Source: Leucocoprinus leucothites
Lineage: Eukaryota; Basidiomycota; Agaricomycetes; Agaricales; Agaricaceae
Direction of reading: 5' to 3'
Assembly (NCBI GenBank): GCA_013368445.1
Contig: JAACJO010000031.1
Span: 310,001-374,000 of the forward strand
DNA length: 64,000 nucleotides
Shown here one piece after another: positions 48,942-59,208 of the stretch. The number at the start of each line of letters is the position of its first letter. The stretch's first letter is position 1. Made by a program: the position numbers and the translations under genes. The notes beneath the pieces are model-generated. The model was not told the origin of the DNA, made no database searches, and saw only the letters and a list, made by a program, of their open reading frames with translations.

Positions 48942-49190
48942 ATGGGAAAGCCGGAATCACCTAATGAAACGAAAACCACTGCGAGTTCCAAGAATAAGGG
49001 TGATGACCGTGGTAAAAAGGGAAGCAAAGGCAAGGATAAGGACCATAAGGGCAAGGATGGTAGTAGCACCAAGGTGCGTGGGTCGATTGTGTGTAATTCA
49101 GAAAATCATTATGAACACATGAGAGTTAGAAACTTAAATGATTGGTGGTTGATGCTTGCTCAGGCGGAAAAATACTTGTTTGAGATATAA
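48942..49190 (+). CDS. 52-residue Lys/Gly-rich peptide gene, copy 2 (MGxP...KYxFEI)
   Basis: Exon 1 (48942-49073) encodes MGKPESPNETKTTASSKNKG and a run of Lys/Gly/Asp/Ser repeats (KGSKGKDKDHKGKDG). Exon 2 (49164-49190) encodes AEKYLFEI-stop. The 90-bp intron has GTGCGT and CAG ends and keeps phase 0. Compared with copy 1 the charged middle is expanded about two-fold while the two ends are kept. No signal peptide or membrane segment. It lies about 690 bp upstream of the oxysterol-binding protein gene, in the same orientation as in the truncated upstream unit. Confidence 0.55.
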   Translation: MGKPESPNETKTTASSKNKGDDRGKKGSKGKDKDHKGKDGSSTKVRGSIVCNSENHYEHMRVRNLNDWWLMLAQAEKYLFEI

Positions 49191-49877
49191 TGTTTTCTCT
49201 ACACCCGTGGCTTCAACTGTTATGACTTATGATAGCCGTGTAAGGGAATTCGGCAGGAGAAGCTCCCTATTACTAAATGACAGGACGGCCATGCTAAGGG
49301 TATGGGATGTCGGGAGGTCTTGAAATATGGAGTTTTCGACGTAATAATGCAGTCGAAATCGAAGGAAAGTGTGGGTGTAAATGATGGGGTAGTGTGCTGG
49401 TGCTCATAACCGCGCCCCTGGGATGCATCGCTCATATCACAGGAAATCGCACTTACTGTGAAGAGATCATATGTTGTTTGTGTGTGTGTTACTTGGGCTT
49501 TGAATGACTTTCTGAGTTGAGTATAATTCTAAGCGAAGGGAGAAGTTGTTGTTGTAATTGTCTGGACAGTGTTGACTAGTGCAATGTGTTCCTGTTCCGG
49601 AAGAGATGAGAGTTTTTCGATCTTGAATGACAAGGAACGATCGAGCAAGTCGCCAAAAAGGCGACGTTGCGGGTCTTTGCTGTCGTGGGGCTCCAGAGCC
49701 CAGGTCCCAAATTGGAACTGGATTGGGGGTTTAAAAATAGATTTCATTGGGGATGCGACCAGTTGGTGGCTGTGTTCCTTGCGCCTTTCTCCACACTTTC
49801 CATCTTTCACATACGTATTTGGCTTTTCTCTACATCTCTTGGTCTTTTCGTGTCTTGCGGCTTAATAGAGACGAGAC
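49191..49877. other. Upstream region of the oxysterol-binding protein gene
   Basis: No separate gene. Bases from about 49636 are the second copy of the duplicated block and probably contain the promoter and leader of the gene starting at 49878. Confidence 0.5.
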
Positions 49878-52800
49878 ATGTCGTCGTCTACGCCAGGGAC
49901 AACGACTATACCTTCTGTGATACCTCCTGCGGTTATGGTGAGGACGAATACGATGCCTGGTAGTAGTGGTGGCGGTGGTGGTGGTAATAGTAGTTCTGTT
50001 GTGGGGGAGGATTGGAGCCTGTGTATCAGGTTAAACTGTTGGCTGCTTTACGTAGTGGTGAGTCGTTTCTCATGCGATGGGAGAGAAGGCTGATAAAGGT
50101 TTGGGCAGGCGATCCGGCGTTGATACACCCGTTTCTGACAGAGATTGGGAAAGATAGACGAGCGTCGGTTGACACGAGTGGGAGTGAGAGTGGTATGAAT
50201 ACAGCTGCTGCAGCTTTGCATCTGGCTGTTCGTTGTGCTTCCAGTAAGTTCACGCATTCCCCAATATCTCAAGCTTGTTTATCATGAATTTATAGCGCAA
50301 ACGGTACAACTCCTTCTGTCGCATCGCGCGATATCGCCAAATGGAGTGCATCCCCCTGGGTCGGGAACGACACCGTTACATTTAGCTGCGTCGCTGGGTA
50401 GAGCGGATATTGTGTCGTTGTTGCTGGAGCAGGAGGATGTGGATGATACCGTTCGAGATGGACAGGGCAGGACGTGTAGGGATGTTGCGAAGGGTAGAGA
50501 AGTCATCAAACTCATCGATGGTAAATTATTGAATTTTGGTTATTTTACATACTGACAGTGTGATAGACTCGCGGTCCTTCCTCAATGCCTCATATCGCTC
50601 TCTCCTACGCTCATACATCCTCTCACCAACCACTGAACCACCCTCACAACTCCTCATCTCCTTACTCTCCTCTCCCCGGGCTTCACTCGTCGACCTATCA
50701 TACCTCGATGACGCATCAGGGACGTCTCTTTTACACGAAGCTGCAAAGCGGAAAGATTTGAGATTGATCGAGTTGGCGGTGAGAGCTGGTGCGGATGTGT
50801 TTGTGAGGAATAGGAGGGGAAAGATGGCGATGGAGAGTGCGGGGAAGGATGATAAGGTCAGAGTGTTTTTGAGACAGTGTGAGTGACTATATGCGTCGTC
50901 TTTCGGTTGAGCTGATGGTGGGGTGTAGTTGCGAATCATGATAGGTCGTTGATTCAAACGCCTGTGCCGACGATGGAACCGCCGGCGTTGAAGGGCTATT
51001 TGAACAAGTATACGAATGTGGCGAGGGGTTACAATACGCGCTGGTTTGTCCTCGCTCATGGTGTCTTGTCCTGTTCGTATTCCTCCTTTGGTCCTGAACG
51101 CTGCTCATCTTGCATTTACTGTAGACTATCGCCATCAAGATGACGAATCGATAGCCTCTCGCGGCTCCATATCCATGAAAAACGCTCATCTCAAAGCCTC
51201 CACCTCCACCTCTATCACCTCATCATCATCTAAATCCTCTGCCCTACGATTCGAGATCCATTCCGACTCGTCCTCTTCTCAGCAGAAATGGTACATTAAA
51301 GCCAACCACCCCACAGAAGCTGCTCGATGGATTTCTGCCATTCGATCGAGTATCGAGTGGTATAAGCGGGATGGGTACCTTGGTACTCCGAATTTGACGG
51401 CTGGTGGACTGAGCACGCCCAATCTAGCGGGGAACGTGCCTGCTGTGGTGGTGGAGGGAGAGATGGGGAGGCGAGCCAGTGGGGAATCGCATAGCGATTC
51501 GAGGTCGGTATATTCGTTTTCGAAATCAAAGAGGCCGCAGGCTATTACTCGGACGTCGACGCTTCCATATAGTATTTCTAGAGGAGCAGGTGGCGGGGAC
51601 ACGGATTCGATTAACGCGGCGTTGAGTGGGGATCCGTATCTTTCTGACGCTCCCGCTGCTGGAGGAGGTGCAGGGGAGGGAGAAGAGGACGATGACGATA
51701 TGGAGACGTCATCTGCTGATACGGGTGCTCATAGAGCGCATGTCCCGCCGCATGAGGCAGAGTACGAGTTGGGGGCGAATGGGGTGGTGGTACAGTTGGA
51801 AGCTGTACAGCAGTTGTTGGCCCGATATTTGGGTTCTCTATCCCCACCTACCTCCTCTGCTCCTCCAATTGCGCAATCAAATTCACAACTTGCACCTCCC
51901 CCCGCGATAAGCGCTTCTTCATCACGATCAATTGGCACGTCAATCACTTCGTCTTCTTCGTCTTCATCCAATCGGTCTTCCTATCCACACCCGCAACAAC
52001 AAGAAACACAACACGCCATCCTCTCATCTATGCAATCCCTCTCTTCTCTCCTCACGCAACACTTCTCTATGGCCTCTTCCCGCGAACAGTGGTACAAAAA
52101 GGCTTTGGCTGCTGAACGGAAGAGACAAACTGTGTGGGAGGAGAGTCTTGCAACGGTGGTGAGGGAGGGTGCGATGCTTGAGGAGGAATTGAAGGTTAGG
52201 AAGAGGAGAAGAGGGAGTAGAGTTTTTTCTTCCAGTGGAGAGGCTGGCGGGACGGGTGGAGGGAGGAGAAGGTCAACTGTTAGGCCAAGTGTGGTGATGA
52301 GAATGGCGGGTGTGGAGGGTGTGCCCGAGGAGGCGGTTGATGGGGAGAATCCAATACCAGAGAGGAGAGTGTTGGATGATTCGGTGGTGGTGGGATCGCC
52401 TACGCCACAGGCCGAGACGCAACTATCGTCGTTCTTTGTGCCCCCACCCCAGCAGCAGCAGCAACAGCGGGAGCCGAAGAGGGAAAGAACGACGGATACG
52501 ATTAGGATTGATACCGCGAGCAAACAAGTAGCTGAGGAAGAGGAAGAGGAGGACGGGTATGATGATTCGGAAGACGAGTTTTTCGATGCGATTGAGTCGA
52601 ATAATTTACCGGGGTTGATTATTCCTGCACAGTTTAGTGGGAAGCCGATGATGAGTCCGGCGGATTTGCCGCCGTATGTGAGTACGTTGGCGTATCAGGG
52701 TGGGTTTTGTGCTTTGGTTACTTGATTGTATACTGATGCTCGCTTCTCAACAGGCTATAAGGACCTTCGTACTGTTCTTGAAATCAGTGACGAGCGACCG

Positions 52801-54430
52801 CCCACGTCGTTATGGAGTGTGTTGAAACATTCTATAGGCAAAGATCTGACGAGGATTAGTTTTCCTGTTTTCTTTAACGAGCCGACGAGTATGTTGCAGA
52901 GGATGGCGGAGGATATGGAGTTTAGCGAGTGTCGTGAGTGATTTTTCCTTAATTCAGAGGTGAATGGTCTAATGATTGAATGGATAGTGGATACGGCTGT
53001 GACGCAGAGAGATTCGTTGAAGCGTCTGGCATTTGTTGCTGCGTTTGCGATGAGTAATTATTCGAGTACGATTGGGAGGATTGCAAAGCCTTTCAATCCT
53101 ATGCTTGTGCGTGTGCTCTCCGTTTATTCATTCACTTACGTACTGATTCATGTATAGAGCGAGACGTTTGAGTACGTGAGATTAGACAAGAAATACCGCT
53201 ACGTTTCCGAACAAGTATCGCACCATCCACCTATATCAGCATGTTGGGCCGAGTCTCCCCTGTGGCACTACTTTGGCGAAGTAGATGCGCAGAACAAGTT
53301 TATGGGGAAATCGTTTGAGATTAGGCCTACGGGAGTTGCGCATGCTGAGCTGTTGATTCCGGAATCGTGGGTAGATGGGAATGGGAAGTATCCAAAGGCG
53401 AAGGGGGTGATGGGAGAGGGTAAAGTGGTGGAGCATTATACGTGGAAGAAGGTGACGACGAATGTGTCAGGGTTTATTTTGGGTAGTCCGACGATTGATC
53501 ATTATGGTGACATGATTGTGCGTCGTTTCTCCTTCCCTCGATAATGTAGCTGATGATATTGGTTTGGGTTAGATTACGAATCATCGAACGAATGAGCGGT
53601 GTATACTTACGTTTAAACCTCGTGGATGGAGAGGTAAAGACGCGTACGAGATTTCGGGACAGGTGATTGATGAGAGGGGCAGGACGGTATATGAGATTGC
53701 GGGGAGGTGGAATTCGCAGTTGATCATGAGAGAGGTGGGGAGTGGGCACGAGGGAGCGTTGAATCCTGATACGTCGATTTCGAGTCCGGCGAGTACGATT
53801 CGATCGCCTGTTTCTCCCATTTACCAGCATTCCCACTCGCATCAACCACATACACATGGGGAATACATCCTCCTCTGGAAAAACTCGCTCAAACCCCCTG
53901 GCTCACCATTCAACCTCACACCGTTCGCTATTTCGTTAAACCACTGCCCACCGCAAACGTTACGACCGTACCTCCCACCATCGGATTGTCGATTACGACC
54001 GGATCAGAGGGCGTTTGAGTTGGGGAAATATGATTTGGCGAATGACTTGAAGGGGGAGCAGGAGGAGAGGCAGAGGAGGACGAGGAGGGAGAGGGAGATG
54101 GGGATGAGGGAGGGGCATAGGGCGAGGTGGTTTGAGAGTCGAACGTGTGTGGATACGGGGGAGAGGGTGTGGATGCCGAAGAGAGTGTCTGTTAGGATGA
54201 GGGTTGAGGGAGGTGGGCGCGAGAGTGAGAAGGGACGTGAGGCGGAGGCGGTGGTGGAGGAAGAGAGGGTGGAGTATTGGGTTGAGAGGGAGAGAGTTTG
54301 GAGGGAGGTTGAGGAGGGTGGGGAGAAGGAGGAGGATATTGAGGATGGGGATGGGCAAGGGAGGTGGAAGGATGTGGAAGAGATTTTTGTGCAGGAGCCT
54401 GATATCATTCGAGAGCTTGTGAGGAGGTAG
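49878..54430 (+). CDS. Oxysterol-binding protein, ankyrin-PH-FFAT-ORD type (Osh1/Osh2-like)
   Basis: Lipid-transfer protein for sterol/phosphoinositide exchange at membrane contact sites. In order: a short Ser/Gly-rich start; ankyrin repeats (LHLAVRCAS, GTTPLHLAASLGRADIVSLL, DDTVRDGQGRTCRDVA, later GTSLLHEAAKRKDLRLIEL); a PH domain (LKGYLNKYTNVARGYNTRWF ... WYIKANHPTEAARWISAIR); a long Ser/Gln/Glu-rich linker with an acidic tract followed by EFFDAIE, a consensus FFAT motif for ER VAP proteins (about 52578-52598); and the ORD with the family fingerprint EQVSHHPPISACWAE. The C-terminus is long and Glu/Arg-rich, ending EPDIIRELVRR. Introns are short; the first is probably 49960-50009, then about 51 bp before DPALIHPF. 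The ATG at 49878 is supported by its conservation in the truncated upstream copy. Broken copies of both ends flank the gene. Confidence 0.88.
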
Positions 54431-55181
54431 ATAGGGGTAAGGGTTGATTAGGTTATTTGGTGTAATTACTTGTGATACTATTTTGTACTGGTTTGTGATT
54501 AATTACATATATGTCTTGTGCCGGATGGTCGGATTGTAATCTTATTCTTGTCAGCTATACGTGGTTTGATCACTTCCTCGGATGATTAGCATATTTTGGT
54601 GCGGTACTCTTATTTATGGTTTCGGGGGACCGCAAGGTGAGTACCTCGATCGAGCCGCATGTTTGACCATGATGATAAAGATCACAGGGTTCTTTGATCG
54701 ATGTAAGCCTGGCAGATTTATAATGTCAGGAGGCATTATGTGTACTACAGTTGACTTGTGATGATGCATCCTCTCATTGCATAAGGGAGTACAAATATCG
54801 GATATTTATATAGTGAGACTTCCTTCTTGGGCCCGGAAGTAGTGTCTTGACATCTTTCTGGGTCTATTACTATAAACTGCATGCCTGAAAAGGACAAATG
54901 GACTCAGTGCAGTGAGCCCTTTTAGTCACTCTCGATAGTTTTGTGAGTCCAGCATTCTTTGAGGATGCTCGTCGATGGTGTTCTTTCCACGGGTTCAAAG
55001 TATATACCAAAGTCACATTTACACGGTAAATGGTACAACAGTCGGGTGTTGTGTATCTCAAGGTAAGACAATTTACAAGGAGAAGCCCACAAGTAGGTAA
55101 GAATCATCTGTGGGATCACGTAAGTGATAAGCGAGTCCACCATGCTTGGATGATACACGTACACGATGATGGGTCGACCCT
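54431..55181. other. 3' flank of the oxysterol-binding protein gene
   Basis: The first 130 bp (through the GGTCGGATTGTAATCTTATT segment) are the part repeated at 56300-56450. No gene in the remainder. Confidence 0.45.
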
Positions 55182-55454
55182 TCAATCAACGCGAATATCC
55201 TCGAAGCCATAGAACTGGACGATGCGGCCTCGTCCAACAGCGACATATTTCCCAGCCCTTGGTGCGTTCTCGCCGGAATCTCGGCGCCTGAAAGCTACAA
55301 GCTCCCATCCTCCAGATTTCCGAGCCCAGGCATCGCCCTGTTGGGGATCTAAGGGGAACCAGGAGTCTGACCCCTCAGATCTGGAGTATTGGGATACGAA
55401 ACAGTCGATCTCTTCGGACGAGTAGTTCTTCACAAAGATCTTTGAGACTGACAT
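55182..55454 (-). CDS. Small conserved protein, copy 1 (GGWELVAFR family)
   Basis: 90 residues beginning MSVSKIFVKNYSSEEIDCFV and containing SDSWFPLDPQQ, DAWARKSGGWELVAF, RAGKYVAV and VQFYGFEDIRV. It is about half identical by eye to the protein at 57265-57576. The alternation of short beta-like segments with conserved Trp, Gly and Phe suggests a compact beta-sandwich; no signal peptide. I believe similar short proteins are common in Agaricomycetes but cannot name a characterised member. An acceptor (CATAG) directly precedes the ATG on the minus strand, so a leader intron is likely. It is convergent with the oxysterol-binding protein gene. Confidence 0.65.
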   Translation of the reverse strand: MSVSKIFVKNYSSEEIDCFVSQYSRSEGSDSWFPLDPQQGDAWARKSGGWELVAFRRRDSGENAPRAGKYVAVGRGRIVQFYGFEDIRVD

Positions 55455-55570
55455 TCTATGTAAGAAAGATGAATGACGATCTTGAAGGGCATGAGATAGT
55501 ATAGAGGCTTACTCCGTCAAGAGGAGGCGAGTATTTGATGAGGCTCAAGCTGGGTCAATCTGAGAACTAA

Positions 55571-55898
55571 AGTCAACAATCGTGATAATCCAGATGAGGA
55601 TTGTGATTGTATCGTAATCTTGGGCTTATTTTGGGTTCGATTCTCGATTGGGTGCATTTTCTTGTATTTTAGATCAGATTATCTACGATTATATAGCTGG
55701 GATTATGGTCTAGTCGACGACTTTGAGATTATCTTAGGACTATCTTGAGAATAACCCCCGATTATCCGATTATTTGGGTTGTCATATACTAGAATAGTAA
55801 ATACACTAATAGCAACCTATTGAAAAGTAATCTTGACCATGTTTGAGACCATAATATAATCGCAATGATCATGATTTCCATAATCAGGATTGTTGACT
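55571..55898. mobile_element. MITE-like element with long imperfect terminal inverted repeats
   Basis: The left end AGTCAACAATCGTGATAATC and the reverse complement of the right end AGTCAACAATCCTGATTATG match imperfectly for about 45 bp. The 328-bp interior is dominated by GATTAT/ATAATC words and has no coding frame. The flanks (CTAA on the left, AATA on the right) do not give a clear target duplication. It sits between the first small conserved gene and the oxysterol-binding protein 3' relic, inside duplicated DNA. Confidence 0.6.
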
Positions 55899-56218
55899 AA
55901 TAGGCGTGGTGAGATTATCTGGGCTAATACGACCGATGCTAGGAAGAATGCCTTCAGAGCCAGTGGGGTTTCATAGAGCGGTGACTGCGGCTAAAGCACC
56001 GTGACTGTACTCTCAGTACTGTCTTTGTCCTTGAACCCCAGAAATTGATTAAGACCATGACGGCGTGCAAACGCGCCGCCACAAAATTGTAGTCGGTGGC
56101 CCCGCTGACCTACAACGGTCGCTTCTTTTAGCCCGAGCTTTACCTATTTGATAGAAAATGGGATTCGGATTTTGTCTGTGATCTGTGGTGGACCACTTCC
56201 TGTGAGGTAGAATGAAGG

Positions 56219-56450
56219 AAAATAAGGTCAGTGAGGACGGACAAGGGATGTGGAAGAATGTGGAAGAGATATTTGTGCAGGAGCCAGAGGTCATTTGAGA
56301 GCTTGCGAGGAGGTAGATAGTGGTGTGGATTGATGAGGTTATTTGGTGTAGTTACTTGTGATGTTTTTTTGCACTAGCCTGCGATTATTTACATGTGTGT
56401 TTGATGTCGGATGGTTGGATTGTAATCTTACTCTTTGTCAGTTACACTAT
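56219..56450 (+). pseudogene. 3'-end relic 1 of the oxysterol-binding protein gene
   Basis: GGATGTGGAAGAATGTGGAA and the following GATATTTGTGCAGGAGCCAG match the last exon of the intact gene near 54360-54400. The match runs on past the stop codon through GGTTATTTGGTGTAGTTACT and the GGATGGTTGGATTGTAATCT segment of its 3' flank. Where the intact gene has ATT CGA GAG, the relic has ATT TGA GAG, an early stop. No ORD sequence precedes it. Confidence 0.7.
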
Positions 56451-57264
56451 GATTAACATATTTGGCACTTAGCGAAGGGTACTTAAATATTTGTATACAT
56501 TTGGGAAGTGTACGATTGGATCGTACCCTCGATCGCGTCGTGCATTCAACTGTTCCGCGGTTGCGTGAACTCTAGAAAATCTTTCTTTTGCTTTCATAAA
56601 GGGGTACATAACTTCATTCTCTACTGTCGAACTCGCGTTAGTTTGTGAGTTTGAGTACCAGGGTTGGGGAAAGGAAAGTGTAACCGTGGAATACAGGGTG
56701 AGCCTCAGCGTCGGACAGAGTGGATCTGGATGGTCGTGGTATTCGGAGAAGCAAGGCTACTGTGACACTCATGCGTGACATTTATCTACAGTGAAGCACG
56801 ACTACGCTATTTAAAAAATCATACCTGTTACAGAATGAGAGGAAATTTGATAGGTGTGCATTGTCACTGGAGAGTGGTTATTACCCTTGGGTTGAATGTA
56901 AGCTCTCGAAGTAGCTTGCATCGTCGGATGGATGATGGTATGTATAGTGGAAAGTCCACGTGGAGACGGTGTCTGCCTTTGTCGGACCTCTGAATGATAT
57001 TGTGTTCCGTGTAAGATTAATAAAACACTTCAGTCATGGCTCCACGACGGGTTGTGATTCCGACATTCCGTGATGGGGTTTCTTTCCACATATCAATCAC
57101 ATTTACATAGTAGCAACAGAATTGGTACAACATATGTTTCGAGATAGACAATTTAACTTCCAGGTCACGGCCTGTGAGATGGTGTAAGAACGAAATGGGA
57201 TAGGGTGAGGGAGGGTTGGAATATACGAACATACTAGTACATCGGGGCTGCGCGGTTAACAAGT
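56451..57264. other. Spacer downstream of relic 1
   Basis: No gene supported; short frames only. Confidence 0.4.
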
Positions 57265-57576
57265 TTACTGAGCTCCCCTTTCACCGGTCATGTCTTCGGG
57301 TCCAAGAACGCGGATGTCATCAAAGCCGTGGAACTGGACCACGGAGATAGGTGTGATTTGTATATATTTTCCAGCCCTTGGCGGGGATTCACCGGAGCCT
57401 GGGAGCCTGAAGACTACAAACTCCCATCCTCCGGCTTTCCTCTTCCAGGTGTCGTGACCATCGGGCGGTAAAGGAAACCACTGGTCTGATCCGTGGCTAC
57501 CGCTGCTGGTGTATCGGGATACGAAGCATTCGACGAATTCGGAAGAGAGGTTGTGTACCATGAGATCGACAGTCAT
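57265..57576 (-). CDS. Small conserved protein, copy 2 (GGWEFVVFR family)
   Basis: 103 residues starting MTVDLMVHNLSSEFVECFVS, with SDQWFPLPPD, DTWKRKAGGWEFVVFR, RAGKYIQI, VQFHGFDDIRV and a short charged C-terminal extension absent from copy 1. The identity with copy 1 covers the whole core. An alternative first exon (ATG at 57667, encoding MASD) could splice to this ATG across a GTAAGT...TAG intron of about 80 bp. Upstream flanking DNA (57720-57830) also matches that of copy 1 (55970-56060), so the duplication included the promoter side. Function unknown. Confidence 0.65.
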   Translation of the reverse strand: MTVDLMVHNLSSEFVECFVSRYTSSGSHGSDQWFPLPPDGHDTWKRKAGGWEFVVFRLPGSGESPPRAGKYIQITPISVVQFHGFDDIRVLGPEDMTGERGAQ

Positions 57577-57667
57577 CTACTTTGCGAGTATGGTTCAGTT
57601 TTCGGATTTCGAAATTTTTGAAAGTTGGGAGGGATGATATGTGAGTGTGACTTACATCTGAAGCCAT

Positions 57668-58655
57668 ACTGCGAGATTGGGGTAACGTGTGGGGTTAGAG
57701 AATGGCTTCGAGGTCAATAGGGGTTTTATAGTATAGCTGCAACTGCAGCCCAAGGCGCCGTGTTCTCGGTGTAGTCCGTGTCTTCGATTCGAAATCTCAG
57801 AAATTGAACTAGATGATGACGATGATGATTGATCATATGAACTTGTGTCGCCACATTGATTATCGATTTGTCCTGCTGACAGGTATCTCTCTCCATCACA
57901 GCCGCCGTTTTTAGCACTTAGTTTTAGTACTTGACAGCCACTGACGTTAGAAAATCCAGCTCGTGTCCTTCGGCAGGGAGCTTCTTGGCAGGTGGAATGG
58001 GGGAGATGAAGTAATTTCAATGTATTATGACAAGTTAAGCGTTCAGTAAACAGGAAGGCCCGATGTCATTCATGCACCTGATTACTTGTATGAACCACAT
58101 GTTGAAGGCGACAAGGACCCCATATTTTAGGGTGGCTTCTCGTGGTGGTCATTAGACGATCGTGCAGAACAGGAAAGGAAAACAGCATGACAGGTTTCAT
58201 GGTACGGGCTTAATCAAGTAGACCGGTGAGATGGATTGGAAAGAACCATTGCAGTTTTGCCTCGGCATTCAAGCAAACTAGAACGTCCCAGTTTATCTGA
58301 TTTCCTCTATGAGTTTGAGTTCCACGAGAACCATCCAGTCGCCAGTACCTCACCGATCTGCTATCACTGAAAGCCCGAAGGCTCACAAAGAGAACAATAG
58401 ATATGATTCCAAGAAGGCCGGGTGGTCCAGACGGGCGTATCGCAAGAGTACTGGGAGATAGTAGTAGCTAGTAGTAGTAGGAGGCTAAGGTGTCACATAT
58501 ATGTAACTACTACCGACAACACTAGTATTTGTTAGTGTTTGTCAAATAAGCGGTCTTCAACTCGCACCCTTGGCCGTCTCCTCAAGCTACGTCCATCCTA
58601 AACTCTACGACCACATCTCTCACCGTCCAATTTTCGACTCCGTTGTGTGGTACTG
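57668..58655. other. Upstream region of small gene copy 2 and spacer
   Basis: The first 160 bp are duplicated DNA shared with 55970-56060. A short GTAGTA-rich simple repeat lies at about 58460-58482. No gene supported. Confidence 0.4.
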
Positions 58656-58990
58656 AAGGAGAGGGATGAGACGAGGTGGTTTGAGAGTTGGACGTGTGTT
58701 GATCCAGGGAAGGGGGATTACGGATGCCGAGGCTTACTAGGATGAGGGTTGATGGGAGTGAGCGAACGAGCAGTTATGGAATTGAATGAGGAGATCCGTG
58801 ATGGAGTGGGTGTGGTTAAGGAGGAAAATCAAGAGGGATGGTGAGTGTACCGTAGAGGGGAGGGTGAGGTGGAATGATATAGAGGAGATTTTTGTTCAGG
58901 AGCCATCGGAGGTGATTCGGGGGCTTTCAAGTTAGGAGTGGATGTAAATTACTGTGTTTGGTTTTGTACTTGTGAATGTAATCATACGTA
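58656..58990 (+). pseudogene. 3'-end relic 2 of the oxysterol-binding protein gene
   Basis: GACGAGGTGGTTTGAGAGTT and GGACGTGTGTTGATCCAGGG match the ARWFESRTCVDTGE coding region of the intact gene (about 54122-54165). Further similarity covers the ATAGAGGAGATTTTTGTTCA GGAGCC end and the stop region. Indels and several stop codons interrupt the frame. It is more diverged from the intact gene than relic 1, so this copy looks older. Confidence 0.65.
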
Positions 58991-59208
58991 TGTAAGTCTG
59001 CCGTGTTTCGAAAAATTGGGAGATACAAGAATAGACTTATATATCATATGACTGTTTGCATTATACCAAGTACACAGATAAGATAACAGTCCGATTACTA
59101 AGCCGCAGTATTGTGCACTGCCCAATGGCATACCCTCTTCTCCACAGCCTGCTTTCCATTGTGCGTCTGTTCTGCTGCTAAGCCGAACTAATCAATAATT
59201 AACTTCAG

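Noticed and set aside
56049..56294. 81-codon minus-strand frame
   Set aside because: It is the antisense of the oxysterol-binding protein 3' relic, like the equivalent antisense frame at 54004-54408 of the intact gene.
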